NCBI GenBank assembly: GCA_051294375.1
Contig: CM119265.1
Span: 23,714,669 to 23,778,668 of the forward strand
Length of the DNA: 64,000 nucleotides
Direction of reading: 5' to 3'
Origin: Paraspadella gotoi
Taxonomy: Eukaryota > Chaetognatha
Position numbers and translations under genes: made by a program. How positions within the stretch are numbered: position 1 is the first letter of the stretch; each line of letters opens with the position of its first letter. The notes under the pieces were generated by a model. That model searched no databases and was not told the origin of the DNA. It saw nothing but the letters and a program-made list of their open reading frames with translations. Below are positions 1-12,504 of this stretch, piece by piece.

Positions 1-69
1 TTACCTTTATTCTGTCTTCCTCACTCATTCTTCGACTTTACTTAACTTTTTACTTTTTACTTTACTCTT

Positions 70-500
70 TGCTCTTATTCCCCGCCCCACTATCAACACT
101 ATGTCGCTCTCTATTCCTCGCCCTCCCATTCATCTCCTATTCTTCCTTTGCTCCTATATCCTGCCTCCACAATTCCTCACCTTTCGCGCCTATTTCCCGC
201 CCCACATCACTCATTCGTCCTATATTCCGCCCCACATTCCCACTTTCTGCTCACCTTATCCATGGCCCCACATCCCACTCTTCGCTCCTATTTCCCTGGC
301 CCCTCACTATCCCCACTATTCGCTTCCTAATTTCCTGCCCCCCACAATCCCACTCTTCGTCTCCTTTTTTCCACCCCACATTCCCATTCGCTTCCTATTT
401 CCGCCTCCTCTTTCACAGCCCACTCTCGCGTCCTTTTCTCGCCCCCACATTCGTCTATTCGCTCCAATTTCCCGCTCCTCCCTTCACCCTCTCTTCCTCC
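70..500. repeat. Degenerate C-rich minisatellite
   Basis: The stretch is built from loosely repeated units of about 30-38 bp around CCTATTTCCCGCCCCACAT followed by a pyrimidine run ending in TTCGCT. At least seven imperfect units can be followed. Long frames across it in several phases are a by-product of the biased composition (Pro/Ser/Phe-rich on one strand, Glu/Arg/Gly-rich on the other) and are not called as genes. Confidence 0.7.
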
Positions 501-597
501 CCAGCTCCAGAGTCCTACGCTCGGCTGCTCTCGTTTCTCCAAATTCTCATGAACGTTTTGTGTCTCGCGTTCCTCGCGATTCTTTTCCTCATTTCCT

Positions 598-715
598 GGA
601 AATTGACGTCGGCGTGACGTCCACGGGAGGCGCTGGGATCGGCGTTGGAACTGAGTCATAACCGGCGTCAAACTCAACCGGGGTCATCTCAACCGGCGTC
701 ATCCCGACCGGCGTG
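598..715. promoter_or_regulatory. GACGT half-sites followed by a short ACCGGCGTCA repeat
   Basis: Two TGACGT half-sites of the CREB/ATF motif lie close together at about 603-621. Four imperfect copies of ACCGGCGTCA follow, spaced 15-17 bp apart. No gene start can be tied to them, so a regulatory role is only inferred from motif resemblance. Confidence 0.3.
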
Positions 716-799
716 GTACTGACCCATAATTCCACACACAAAAACTTGACGTCGCGCAAAACCAGCGCCGAATCTTGAATGGACGCCGTCACGTTCCCC

Positions 800-1430
800 T
801 TTCCACTCCCTCCCCCCTTTTTCCCAAATGACCAAACTCGTCAAGAAATCGGAGAAACGAGGGAAAAAAGCGGCGAAACTCCATCGCGCTTTCTGGGTCT
901 GTCTGTCCCGCGAAAAGAATGACTCATTTTACGTTACGACACGCCGTCGCAGCGGCCGCGTCCCGTCGCAGCGGCCGCGTCCCGTCGCTGCGTCGCCGCG
1001 GAACGATTTTCAAATAATAAAAAGAAAACATCAGCAGCGCCGGCTCGATCGCGAGGGAAACCGCAAACGGTTGAGCAAGATGGCGCCGCTTTTTTGTCGT
1101 CCCTCGGCGTGGCGTAACGGCGTCGTTGGTCGGCGCCAGAAAAAGAGAGAGAGAGAGAGACAGAGTGTGATTGGCGCCGCCGACGGAACCAAATCGTCTC
1201 TTGAAATAATTTTTAGTGCGAGTTTTGTTACTTTAAGCGAAAAAAAAAATCGAAAGAAATACTGCAAATTATTTAGAAAAGTAATAAATAAATAAAAAAA
1301 TAACTTGAAAAAGTCGATAAAGCTCAAAACTTCTTTTTTTTTTTTTGGGTGTCTCTTTCCATTCCTTTTTGGCTTCTATCATCTTTGTGAGTTGGGAATA
1401 AACTTCAAATAGTCAAACTTTCTTCTTCCT
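800..1430. other. No gene recognised; CpG-rich then AT-rich stretch
   Basis: This holds a CpG-rich part (about 900-1200) with a directly repeated CGTCGCAGCGGCCGCGTCC, an AAGATGGCGCC word resembling a YY1 site near 1077, and a short GA run. The open frames have no domain-like composition. A promoter or first non-coding exon is possible but unproven. Confidence 0.4.
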
Positions 1431-1438
1431 ATTTTTTT

Positions 1439-1616
1439 CGTCATCGTCATCGTCGTTTTTTTTCGTCGTTGTCGTCGTCGTCGTCCTCTTCGTCTTCCTC
1501 CTTTTCTTCCCTTTCCCCCCTCAACCCCGCGACTGGAAACGAGGCTATCGAATTCGTCTAAATATAGAATGACTCGGGGTAGAGGAGGAGGAGGAGGAGG
1601 AGGAGGAGGAGGGGGG
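1439..1616. repeat. (CGT)n and (GGA)n microsatellites
   Basis: A run of CGT triplets with minor interruptions (1439-1500) is followed by about a dozen GGA units (1581-1616). Confidence 0.85.
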
Positions 1617-1939
1617 AACCTCATAAAAAATTCACAAATTTGGCTCGATCGCTCTAATTCTCTTCCTTCTCCTCCCCCCCATCGCTCTCGACCCCCCCCC
1701 CTCACTCCGTCTCCAGTTCATTCATCGTCGATTAAGTCGAGCAACGACGTCACTTTGTTCAATGTTTAATCACCGAGTTTTACATAATAAATCTCTGGCG
1801 CTCAACTTAAATTTAACGATAAATCGTTGACTTATTAAATATCAAGGACTTCGACGTTCGACGTTCGACGGAGGCCGAATTAAGACAATTGGAATAACTC
1901 GTAAAACATCGGAAAGCAACAAGGGAACGAGTGCTGGAA

Positions 1940-1940
<1 letters not shown>

Positions 1941-1979
<39 letters not shown>

Positions 1980-2030
1980 AGAGAGAGAGAGATGAGAGAG
2001 AGAGAGAGAAGAGAAAGAGGAGAGGAGGTG
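1941..2030. repeat. (GA)n microsatellite
   Basis: GA dinucleotides with scattered single-base interruptions. Confidence 0.9.
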
Positions 2031-2594
2031 AGGGTAATATAAGATTGCGTCTCCCGCGCTTTTTCTGAAATGGAGTCAAGTTTAACTTATCTACCCCCGC
2101 GGATACTAAAGTGATATTCTCCGGGCAACGAAATTCACCGCTCAATTCGCTGAAACCAGTTTTCCTTGTGAATTTTGCTCAAATCTTCACTTTTTGGGGC
2201 GATTGACTTCATTCTCAATAAATTAATTTTTCCCCAAAATAAGTTTATTATCTCAAATTTAGCTGTCGAAAACAAAAAGGAGAAACTTTTACGAACTTTT
2301 TGAAGGAATAATTTCAGAAGCACCTCTACCATGAAACTGGGTCACATATTACTAATGGGTGATAAATACGAACTGAGAATAGAGTGCACTCAGCAGTGAG
2401 CACAGTGAACACTGAACAGCTGTTGAAAGCCGGAGAGAAGAGAATTTAATTTTGCCGATTGTCTTCGTTGTCATCGTCTTCGTCGTCGTCATCGTCGCTT
2501 CAATCACGACTTGATATCGCTATAATTTTTTTTTATTCGGAATGACGCGGACATTATTTTCGCAGTATATTTTGTTTTCCGCTGACATCTTTTT

Positions 2595-2634
2595 CGACGT
2601 CATTTTCTACTGGAATGACGTCATTTTGACGTCA
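2595..2634. promoter_or_regulatory. Cluster of CRE palindromes
   Basis: Two exact TGACGTCA palindromes (2616-2623 and 2627-2634) plus one variant CGACGTCA (2595-2602) lie within 40 bp. TGACGTCA is the full CREB/ATF consensus. No downstream exon was found, so the function is inferred only. Confidence 0.45.
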
Positions 2635-2715
2635 TTTTGACAGGAAGTTTTGACCGTCGAAAAAAAGAAAATAATGCTTGGATTTGGTGAATTTGAAAAG
2701 AGTTCGCGTCGGCGA

Positions 2716-2816
2716 ATTGGGTTGGGAGTGGGGATTTTCGGGGGTGGGTTGGGGTTGGGGTGGGGTGGGTGGGGTGGGATTGGGGGTGTGTGTTGGGGTG
2801 GGAGGGGCGGAAGGAG
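2716..2816 (+). other. G-quadruplex-prone G-rich tract
   Basis: About twenty runs of three to five guanines in 100 bp on the + strand, separated by one to four bases and mostly in GGGGTT or GGGGTGG words. This is far above the minimum pattern for intramolecular G-quadruplexes. The matching C-rich strand could form an i-motif. Confidence 0.75.
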
Positions 2817-2869
2817 ATGGAAAGTTAAGGGAAGATCTGATGGTTTAATTGGCTGAAAAGTCAACTTTG

Positions 2870-3348
2870 GCTTTATTCTTTATAATTAAAAATTAACAAT
2901 TAAAATGTTTTAAAATAAAAATATGGGTTTTAAAGTTAAATATGTATATGAGGATTATGGTTTTATTTAAATATGGGAGAAATAAACTTAAGTTGTTGTA
3001 TAGAATCTTGACCAGTCAACTCATAACATAATCGATATTGATCAGATCAGGAAATAAGGCAAAGTCTATTTTAAAAAGAACCTTTTTTTTCTTTTCTTTT
3101 TTCTTTCTTTCTTCTTTCTTCCCACCTTCGATTGTTTTTTGCGTTTGCCCTTAACGCCTGACTGAACTGTGAACTCAAAACAAACAATCAAAACGTGACT
3201 CATCACTAACTTATCTTCTTCATACTTATTCACACCCGAAAATCGATGGTTGTGAATTTCACCCAAAAAAATTGTTGGCTTCGTTGCGACTAAAATCTTT
3301 TGTCACAAAAAGATTTTTTTTTTCAGAAAAGATTTCATCTTTCGAATC

Positions 3349-3350
<2 letters not shown>
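2870..3350. other. AT-rich intergenic, nothing recognised
   Basis: AT-rich sequence with short homopolymer runs. No coding frame, repeat family or RNA gene was recognised. It ends in a run of about 30 T. Confidence 0.5.
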
Positions 3351-3381
<31 letters not shown>

Positions 3382-3395
3382 AGATTCGAACATCA

Positions 3396-3510
3396 TTTTC
3401 TTTTTTCGTTCCTCGACCCTTTCCTCCCTTTTCTTTTTTCGTTCCTCGACCTTTTCCTCCCTTTTCTTTTTTTCGTTCCTCGACCCTTTCCTCCCTTTCC
3501 TCCCTTTTTC
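3396..3510. repeat. 33-bp pyrimidine minisatellite
   Basis: Three nearly identical units begin at 3396, 3429 and 3462, each reading TTTTCTTTTTTCGTTCCTCG and then ACCCTTTCCTCCC; a partial fourth follows. Confidence 0.8.
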
Positions 3511-3699
3511 TTTCCCCTCCTCTTCTTCCTCCTCCCCTCTTCCTCTTCCCCCTCCTCCTCCCACTTCCATACTCGGTCGGGATCCGGCGCCTGAGCGATC
3601 AAGAGACCGGAAACGCGTTTTCGAGCGAGTCGCTGCCCCCTTTCTCTGCTCAGCACTTACCCTTTAACTCATTTTTCCTTTCTAAAGACTCACCCTAGC

Positions 3700-4560
3700 G
3701 GTCCTTTTCCCTCTTTTTAAAGAACTTACCCTTTTACTGTTTCTGAGCTCTTACTCTTGGTGTCCTTATCTTATATTTGTAATTTTTTTTATTCCTTTCT
3801 TATACTTTAAACTTACCCCGATAATTGAGTTTTATTTTTACTTAACTTTTATTTTTCTTTACTGTTTCTTTCTTTCTTTTTATTTTTCTTTTTTTTCGGC
3901 GGTTTAAGGCCTCTGTTTGTTTTGTCCCTTTGTTTTTTTTCTCGTTGACCTCTTTTCATCTCTCTCTGTTTTGCTTAATCCTTTTCACAAATTTTAAGCT
4001 TCTCTCTTTCTTCTTCTAATTTTTTTCTCTTTTTCTCTTCTCTTCATTATATTTTTCATTTCACTTTTCTGTCATTTCATATCCATTTCTTGACAATTTA
4101 ATTCAATTTTCAATTTTCTTTTCGATTTTTTTTTCCCCATTTTCACCTCGTTTTCCCTTTTCATTCCATTTTGTCTCAAAACAGACTCTTCAATCGACTT
4201 ATAGACTTTCGAGACATCGCACACTTTAAAATCTCTTTCCTCTCGAGTATCTGTGCCTTTCTCCCCATTGCCAATTTGTTCTCTTTCTTTCCTTTCCTTT
4301 CCATTCCTATCCTTTACTTTCTTCTAATTCCTTTCCTTTCCTCTATATCTTATCTTCTTTTTTCTCTCTCCCTTTCCTCTCCTTGTCTTTCCTTTTCTTT
4401 TTTACTATTTCCTTTCTTATCCTTTCCCCTTTCTTTCCTTTTCTTCCTTTTCTTTCCTTTCTATTAGTTCTTTTCCTTTATTTTGTTTCTTTCCTTTTCC
4501 TTTTCCTTCCTCCCTTTCCTTTCCTCCTCTCTCTCTCTTCCAATCGCCCTCCACGCCCCT
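3700..4560. repeat. Long pyrimidine-rich tract with CTTTCC words
   Basis: Almost pure C/T on the + strand, with reiterated TTCCTTTCC between about 4280 and 4530. No gene. Such homopurine-homopyrimidine DNA can form triplexes. Confidence 0.6.
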
Positions 4561-4654
4561 CCCTCTGGCGCCGCCCCCATGGAATCAATCAAGAAAGAAA
4601 CTCTGGAATCGTTTTTTCTCGATCGCGACTGAAACCGTAAGATTTTTTCTGTCG

Positions 4655-4656
4655 GT

Positions 4657-4687
<31 letters not shown>

Positions 4688-4708
4688 NNNNNNNNNNNNN
4701 NNNNNNNN
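4655..4708. other. (CGT)n running into a 21-N assembly gap
   Basis: A CGT triplet array at 4655-4687 runs directly into 21 undetermined bases (4688-4708), so the array length is unknown. Confidence 0.9.
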
Positions 4709-5107
4709 TTTCTTTCTCTTGTTAAGTCGAAAGGAAAAAAAACTCTGGAGAAGTCCATATGTTCTCGCAGTAGGATTCGTCGTCGTCGGATTAGTCAACC
4801 AGCCGAGATCCATGAATCTAATTTTTGTTTTCGTTGTTGTCATCGTCGTGATTCTTGGTAAAATCGTTCTTTCACCGTTTGTCAACTTCGAACGATCACT
4901 TTATTGTGATTATTGTTCTTTTGTCTTTGGTCTGTCGTGATTATTGGTCTTTTGCTTCGTCATCGACGCGTCGGCATTTTGCGTCGTCATTGTCGTCGTC
5001 TTCGTCAACCTCGTTTTTGTCATGGTCTTCAGATGTGGTCGTCGCCTGTATCGACTGTAATCGGCTTCGTCATTGTCATTCCTCATTGTCATTGAACAGT
5101 CTTCAAT

Positions 5108-5330
5108 CTTGTTGTCATCGTCGTCATCGTCTCTGTCATCTTCGTCGTCATCGTCGTCGTCATCATTGTCATTGTCTCTGTCATCGTCATCGTCTCTGTC
5201 ATCGTCGTCTTCGTCTCTGTCATCGTCGTCTCAGTCGTCGTCATCGTCTCTGTCATCTTCGTCGTAGTCATCGTCGTCGTCATCCTTGTCATTGTCTCTG
5301 TCATCTTCGTCGTAATCATCGTTGTCGTCT
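5108..5330. repeat. Degenerate GTC/ATC trinucleotide array
   Basis: About 220 bp of mixed TCGTC, TCATC and TCTCTG words, with a higher-order pattern of roughly 15-40 bp. All frames give Ser/His/Arg or Thr/Met/Glu low-complexity peptides; not coding. Confidence 0.75.
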
Positions 5331-5379
5331 CCGTCGATCCCTTACGAGGTCTCGGTGATTCTACAGAAACGTGATTCGC

Positions 5380-5870
5380 ATTACTTCGCATTTCGGTTCA
5401 CACCACGATTCAAACTCAGAACCTCACGTGTGGATGTGAAGAAATTTAATCCGATTATGGAATATCATTGTAATATAAATTTAACGAATTCTTGTCAAAA
5501 TCAAGATTACTTATTTAAAGTTCAAAGTCCAAAGTCAGGGGCAAGATAGCTTATCAATTAAATGAATGAATAATTTTTATATTGTTTGTACCAATTTCAT
5601 AAAATCAAAGCTCCTTGTATTTTGATGCTAGTGCTAATACTTCAGGGAGTGGTCATTTATAAAATTGAAACATTCTTCGAAATATATACAACTTTGAGAG
5701 TGAATGAACTAGACTGTGAGAGAGTCTTGATTGAAAGCTTGCAGGGGCAAGATAGCTTGTTTATTAAATGAACGGATAATTTTATATTGATCGTAACATT
5801 TTCATACTTTAAGAATTTCAGAATTTAGATTGATATACCATGTTCAATAAACTTTGGATATTGTTCAATC
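5380..5870. repeat. Interspersed repeat block, two related modules
   Basis: It contains two related modules (about 5536-5612 and 5744-5815) of the form AAGATAGCTT, then ATTAAATGAA, then GGATAATTTTATATTG. Independent relatives of the same words occur at 25,205-25,302 and in part at 58,255-58,330 and 59,795-59,840, so it is a dispersed, probably transposon-derived family. The copy at 8530-9005 repeats this whole block and is best explained as an assembly duplicate. Confidence 0.6.
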
Positions 5871-6249
5871 TCGAGTTTTTTTTGTTTCAAGAAAAAAATT
5901 TTTTTAAGTTTTGAATTTTGAATAATTATTTTCTCTGTTAACTTTTTTCTCGTTCAACTACATTTTTTCCTCCTTTTCTCTCTTTTCTCATTCATGTATC
6001 TTTCTTTTTTTCATTCTCTAATTTTTTTCTTTTCCTCTTTTTATTCTTTCCTTTTTCTTTTCCTCCTTTTTTCTTCTCCTCTTTTCTTTCCTCCAAAAAC
6101 TTCCCATTTCGGGGCTGTTATGACTTTCATGGCTCCGAGAGCCTCAAAGATTTCCAGGATCCAGCCTGCCCTCTGTCTTTATCTCTCTCTCTCTCTATCG
6201 TTTCTCTCTCTCTGCTCCTTCTCTCTCTCTCTTCTCTCCTCTCTCTATT

Positions 6250-8302
6250 CTTCATCTCTCTCTGCCTCTCCGCCATATCCTCATTTGGCGATAAACGTCG
6301 CCCGACGCGCTCTGTCAGAATGGAAAGCCTCAAACAAACTTTGGTGTGTCCTTCCTTTTTCGCCGCCGGTCGGTCCTCTCTTCTCTCTCTCTCTCTCTCT
6401 CTCTTGTCTCTCGTCTCTCTCTCTCTCGCTTAAGTGCTTCTCCATCGCTGCTATCCATTCTTGTGTTTATCTTTTCTAGTGTTAATTTCATTTTTTTTTT
6501 TTCGAAGTGGGGAAATGTTTTGTTCCATTTTTTTTCCCTTTTTTTTCCTTTTTTTCTTTTTTCCCTTTCCATTCTTTTCTCTCGGTTCATTGCTACTTTT
6601 TGGGTATTCATTTTCGTCAGTTTTTTCTCTATTTGTTATGACAGTGTTGGCGTCCTTCTCTCTCTCCTGAGATGTGTGTGTCTTTTCCTTTTTGGGCCTT
6701 TCGGGCTTTTTTTTCGCCTTTCCTTTTACTTTTTTATTTCGTTATTAATGATTAGTTTTTTTAAAAATCAAATAAATGTCAATATGCTTGGCGACATGGT
6801 TTTTCCCTACAGAACTTAAGCAATTTGAGATTAATTTTACCTGGTAAAAAACAAAGTAAAAAAACTATAAATATATTTATATAAAATTAAATCATCTGTG
6901 AATGCTACTGTATAAGTTTTAGTATTTTTCTCCACAATGATTGGGGTGAAATCTCACGGAGAAGAATTAAAAACAAACAGACTCAAATAATCAATTCCTA
7001 TTTTTTTTTCCCCAAAAAGAAGATAAAAACCAGTGAACGCTTTTTAAACGTCCTCCACGAAGACAGAATTGAAGTTAGGTGCGACTGCAATGCGATTGTG
7101 GTTGTTGTTTTGTTGCAAGTTGTTGTGTTGTTGTTGTCTCGTGTTCATCGGGGTCGTCAACGTCGTCTTTCATTAATGGTCGGACTGGTTTAGTGGATCC
7201 GTCTTCTCTATGAGCCAAGATAGAAAAAAAATCCGAAAAACAAAAATGAGGAAAGACAGATGAAACAATAAAAAGACAGACAAATGGAAAGATAGAAAGA
7301 TGGAAGGAGAAATAGATGAAGAGATAAAGATATGAAAAGATGAAGACATGAAAACTTTCCGGATAACGAGCAAAAATAACAAATGGCCCGTTCCAAGTCT
7401 CCATCTTTAGAAAATGATCGCTTCTCATCTCTCTGTTTATACCCCTCACTCAATAACTAACTGTCTTGCTCTCGTCTCTCTCTCTCTCATCATCTCTCAT
7501 TCCTCTCTCTCACGTCTCATCTCTCATCATTCTCTCCAGACTGCTCTCTTATCTCTCTTCCTATCTCATCCTCTCATCTCCTCTCTCGTCTCGGTATCTC
7601 GGTGCCGGCCCGCGCCACAATTCACATTGGAGATGTAAAACGCCTTTATTCTCTCTCTCTCTTGCGACTTTTTCAATTTCCCACGCCGGCGAATTCTCTC
7701 GGTTTGAACTTTTGAAATCTAATGCAAACTTTGATGATTTGAGACTGGAAAACCGCCCTCTCCTTTTACCGTCTATAAACTGCCGTGGCAGCCAGCCTGG
7801 CCTCTTTTAAAAACGTCACGCCCCCGTGCCGTCTTTTTTTCCTCACCAGATCACGCTGGTTACAATGATCACCGTCATGTCGATGGGCCTCTTTGCTTTA
7901 TTTGTCCTCACTCCTCTCTGCCCTATAACGTCTTCTACTTCCTTTCTACCGAGTCTCATCCTCTTCGCCTTCACAGTTTATAGTTGTAATCAAAACTCAA
8001 TTCGGCGTATTGGTTATATATATATAATATTTATACCATATCCTGTAAGATCAAACTCAATATTGGGGTATCAAAAAGAACTCGCATTCATCTTTTCCCT
8101 CCTTTTTTTTTTTTTTTTATATTATTATGCATTTTTTTAGAGTGCGCACGCGGTTGTTGGCTTTTCGATCGCCTTTGTTAAAGAAACGGAAAAAAAAAAA
8201 AATCTCAAATCTATGTGAAGACTGGCTAGCCGGCCGGGCGTGCGACCTTCAGAGAATCCAAGAAGATGCCAGTGGGGCGTCATGATAAATAACGGGCTAG
8301 GA
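6250..8302. repeat. Block duplicated at 9.64-12.63 kb
   Basis: The same order of landmarks recurs about 3.4-4.4 kb downstream: CATATCCTCAT then GCTGTCAGAAT (6277 and 9653), CATGGTTTTT with CCCTACAGAAC (6800 and 11,160), TTTAGTGGATCCGTCTTCTC (7188 and 11,574), and CTGGAAAACC (7745 and 12,142). The two versions differ by dense one-base indels. No gene was identified; CT-rich stretches fill much of it. Confidence 0.6.
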
Positions 8303-8327
8303 NNNNNNNNNNNNNNNNNNNNNNNNN
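8303..8327. other. 25-N assembly gap
   Basis: Twenty-five undetermined bases. The sequence on both sides is a noisy copy of other parts of the window. Confidence 0.95.
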
Positions 8328-9005
8328 GAGTGTAACGCTTTTCCTCTCTCTTGACTTTTTCATTTCCCCGGCGAATTCTCTTTGAACTTTTGAATCTACA
8401 AACTTTGATTGAATTTGACTGGAAAACCCCCTCTCCCCTTGGCCATCCCTGCCGAAACGAAGCCATCGCCGCATCATTCCCTCCCAGCGTTGTCACGGTT
8501 TCCACCGGAGGACCAAGCGTCGTCGATATATCTGTGCGAGAACTCAGAACCACACGTGTGAATGTGAAGACAAATTTAAATCCGTTATGGAATAATCATT
8601 GTAACTATAAAATTTAAAGGAATTCTTGTCAAAATCAAGATTACTTGTTTTAAAGTTAAAAGTCCAAAGTCAGGGGCAAGATAGCCTTATCAATTACAAT
8701 GAATGAATGATAAGTTTTTATATTGTTTTGTACCAATTTCATAAATCAAAGCTGCCTTGTATTTTGATGCTAGTGACTAATACTTTCAGGGAGTGGTCAT
8801 TTACAAAATTGAACATTCTTCGAATATCATACAATCTTGAGAGTGAATGAACTAGACTGTGAGAGAGTGCTTGATTGAAAGCTGCAGGGCAAGATTAGCT
8901 TGTTTCATTAAATGAACGGGGATAATTTTATATTGATCGTTAACATTTCATACTTTAAGATTTCGAATTTTTGATGATAATACCATGTTCAATAAACTTG
9001 GACAT
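8328..9005. repeat. Noisy copy of the 5.38-5.87 kb block
   Basis: From about 8530 it repeats 5380-5870 base for base apart from frequent indels (for example TTTGTACCAATTTCATAA at 5587 and 8725). Its first 150 bp resemble 7655-7800 and 12,053-12,160. Confidence 0.65.
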
Positions 9006-9068
9006 GTGGTACAAGTCATCGAGTTGGGTGTTTGGGTGTATGTTTGAAGAAAAGGCGGAAATTTTCCT

Positions 9069-9257
9069 TTAAAGTCTTAGTCGATATTTGCATAATACAG
9101 TTCGGTTGTACGTGCACGATGTTGAAATTTTGTTGTCGTTCAACACATTCTCCGCCTTAGCGAAATTCTGCCGACAGACTCTCTTGTCGTACATCTTCTT
9201 GATCCTCCAGATTCCGAGCAGTGCACCGGAAATGTGAGTCTCTCCTTTTATGTCCAT
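9069..9257 (-). CDS. Unrecognised minus-strand frame, possible exon
   Basis: A 62-codon minus-strand frame starting at ATG (9257-9255) has a mixed, non-repetitive composition with basic and hydrophobic residues (IWRIKKMYDKRVCRQNF near the middle). I do not recognise a family. It lies in the duplicated, indel-rich part of the window, so its boundaries are unreliable. It may be an exon fragment or chance. Confidence 0.15.
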   Translation of the reverse strand: MDIKGETHISGALLGIWRIKKMYDKRVCRQNFAKAENVLNDNKISTSCTYNRTVLCKYRLRL

Positions 9258-12200
9258 TCGTCGTAAGATTGTTTCTTCTTTGTCGCTCCTCTTTGCATAT
9301 GCGATATCTTCTTCCCCTGTTTGGTGTTTCGCTCTGTTGGTCCTAAGGACTATTTTCTCTTCTCTCGCTCAGATGATGCTGGTCTTTCCTACGGCCCAGA
9401 GTATATTTACGTCTCCCACCTGTCGGGGGCTGTGGTATACGCGTGGTAGCAGTGCACTTGGCGTTCTCAGAGCGACTAATCCCGAGGGGAGTGGCAGGCT
9501 GCCGTTCTTTTTTTAGTCATCGTCGTCTTCGAGTCACTAGAACTCTTTCTCATCTCTCTGCTTCCCTCTCTCTCTCTCTCTTCTCGTCAGTCATGCTCCC
9601 ATCTCTCTCTCTCGCTTTCTCTCCGATTCGCGCTCTCTCTCTCGCGTCAATCGCATATCCTCATCCCGTTGCATAACTCGCCCGAGACGCCCGCGCTGTC
9701 AGAATTGGAACAAGGCCCTGCAGACACAAACATTTGGAGTCGCTCTGAGGTAATGTTCTTACTTATTTACGAGCAGCCAGTGCCTCAGTCTCTCCTGTGG
9801 GGAGCCTCACGTCGTTAGGACTCCTCTCTCCTCTCATCTCTCGTGCATCTCTCTTCCGTTCTCCTTGGTGTCCCAGCTCAGTGCGCTCTCCTCCTGCTCT
9901 CTTCCCTATGCTGCTCTCTCCCTCCTCTCCTCGCGTCATCATCTGGCCAGGATCCCTGTCACTGTCGGCAGTCATCCTCTTTTGCCCGTCCTCTTTCCTC
10001 ACACTCTCATCTCGTGCGGGAATCTCCGGATAAGTCCTTAATCTTCTCTCGCTCTAGTTCGGATCCATGGTCTCTGTGTTTAGCGCGGGTTAGATTTTCT
10101 CTAGGTGTTAATGTTTCTATATTTTGTATTGTCGGAAAGTGGAAATGTTTTTCCCTATTTTTTCCCTATTTTTTTTTTTTCTTCACCTTTTTTTCCTCTT
10201 TTTTTTTCTCGTGAGTCTCTCTCTTCACATTCTTTCTCCTTCTTCGTTTTGCCCAAGGCAGATTATTTTCTAACCCCTTTCTTCAAGGTAATTCAATTTC
10301 TCAGTTTTCATCATAAACTATCATTATGAGCAGTCTCCTCTCCTCTCTCTCTCCTCTCCTTCCCTGCTTCTCTCTCTACAGTCTCTGCGGCGGGTCTTAC
10401 GTCCCGGGTCCTATCAAGTCGTCGCCGTCTCTCCAGGACCGGTAATCGCGCTGAAGCTTCTTTTTCATATCTCACGTTACATCCTCTTTCGGTTGTTCTT
10501 GCTCTTTGCTTTCTTTTCCCTCTACTCACGCCTTTTTCTTCCGTAGGGCCGAATCAGAGCCCAGTCAGCTTTTTGCAAAAAATTAGCCTGCGTGGTAGTA
10601 CTCGCGCGATGAATTTTTGAATCGCGTTTTTCAAACGACTCGTTTTTTCTCAAAAAAATTCCTTGACCGACTTCGATACGGTCTGAGACGAACGTCTCCA
10701 TTTCTAACTTACGCCACCTCACACAGTAACGGTTACCTTTTCATGATTAACTCTTTAAATTGCCTCTATTTTAATCTCACAAAAAAAAACCCAAATATAT
10801 CCTTCAATTTACATTTATTAAAATTCTGTTGTAACTTGGCCCATAAAAACCGCTTTGTAAATAAAGAAGAGCAGTCCACATTTGAGTAGTTATCACCTCT
10901 GTATTCCTGTTTCCTCTCGCCATTCAGTCTCGCTCTCGTTTTCTATTCATTTTCTTTTGTTCTCTTATTCTTTTTCCAATTCTAAGACTTGATATCAATT
11001 TAATTTACGGCTGTCTTTTGACAGAAAAATATTTTTTTCTTCCTCCGCGCCATGACGTCTTTTTTTTTCCGCACAATTGTTCAATATTTACGACTTTTTT
11101 ATTTAAAGTATTATACGGCTTAAATTTTTTTTAATTACAACAAACGTCAATATGCTTGCACATGGTTTTTTTCCCTACAGAACTAAGCATTTTGGACTTA
11201 ATTTTTTACTTGTAAAAAACAATTGTAAAAACTAAAAATATATTTATATAAAAAAATAAATCATCTGTTGATGGCTACAATTATAAGTTTTTTATATTTT
11301 TTCTCTAACATGATTTGGTGAGGGCTATTCTTCACGGAGAAGAATTAAAAACCAACCAGACTCAAATATCATTCCTAAAATTTTTTTTTCCCCAAAAAGA
11401 AAAGGCATAAAACCATGACTACACCTTTGTTAGAGCGTCCTCCATCCGATGACAGAAATTGAATTAAAGGTCGAACTCGAATGCGATATTTGTATGTTGT
11501 ATGTTGCAGTTGTTGTTGTTATTGTCATTGTCCGTCAACAGTCGTCTTTCCAATAATTATAATGGTCGGCTGGTTTAGTGGATCCGTCTTCTCTATGAAA
11601 TCCCAAGATCGAAAAAAACCTAAAAACAAAAATGAGGAAGACGAGATGAAAGACGTAAAAAGAAACAGGAACAGATGGAAAGATAAGAAAGATGAAGGAG
11701 AAATAAGATGAAGAGATAAAGATATGAAAAGTATGCAGACAATGAAAACTTTCCGGATAACTGAGCAAAAATAACAAATGGCACGTTTTCCAAGTTCCTC
11801 TTTAGAAAATGACGCTTCCATGCTCTTGTCTTAATAACCCCTCACGGTGTCATACTAACTCTCTCTCTCTGTCCCTCGTCTCTCTCTCGGGGCTCTCTCT
11901 CCTCTGACTCTCGGTCTACCTCCTGGTCCATGGAGTCTCAGCATCTCTCTCCCCATCTCATCGGGTCTCTCTCCCATCCGTCCTGGGTCTCTCATCCACT
12001 CGTTCTCGGGCATTGTCCTCGCAACAAATTCACTTGGATGTAATCGCTCTCTGTGGCCCTCTCCTCTTGGGAACCTTTTTCATTTCCCCGTGCGAATTCA
12101 TCTTTGAACTTTTGAATCTACAAACTTTGAAGATCTGAACTTGACTGGAAAAACCCTACTAACCCCTTTTTACTCAGCCCCTGCCCCTTTTACTACACAA

Positions 12201-12333
12201 GCCGCTGCCTCTTTTAACTGTCACCCTGCCTCTTTTTTTCTCAGCCACTGGTACTCGCCGCGTCATGGTCTGCCTCTTGCTTTATTCGCTTCCTCTCTCT
12301 GCCCAAACTCCCTCTATCTTTCTCCGTCTTCTC

Positions 12334-12358
12334 NNNNNNNNNNNNNNNNNNNNNNNNN
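12334..12358. other. 25-N assembly gap
   Basis: Twenty-five undetermined bases in a CT-rich context. Confidence 0.95.
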
Positions 12359-12504
12359 ACTCCTCTTCTTTCTCCCGTCTCTCTTCCTTCACGTTATATT
12401 GTATCAAACTCATATTGTATTGTATATATATATATATTGTATATATTGTATCAAACTCATATTGTATCAAACTCATTCTTTCTCCTTTTTTTTATCTTTT
12501 TTTA

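Noticed and set aside
69-661. Two overlapping 180-residue Pro/Ser/Phe-rich frames
   Set aside because: They lie in a pyrimidine-rich minisatellite, overlap in different phases, and have no recognisable motif.
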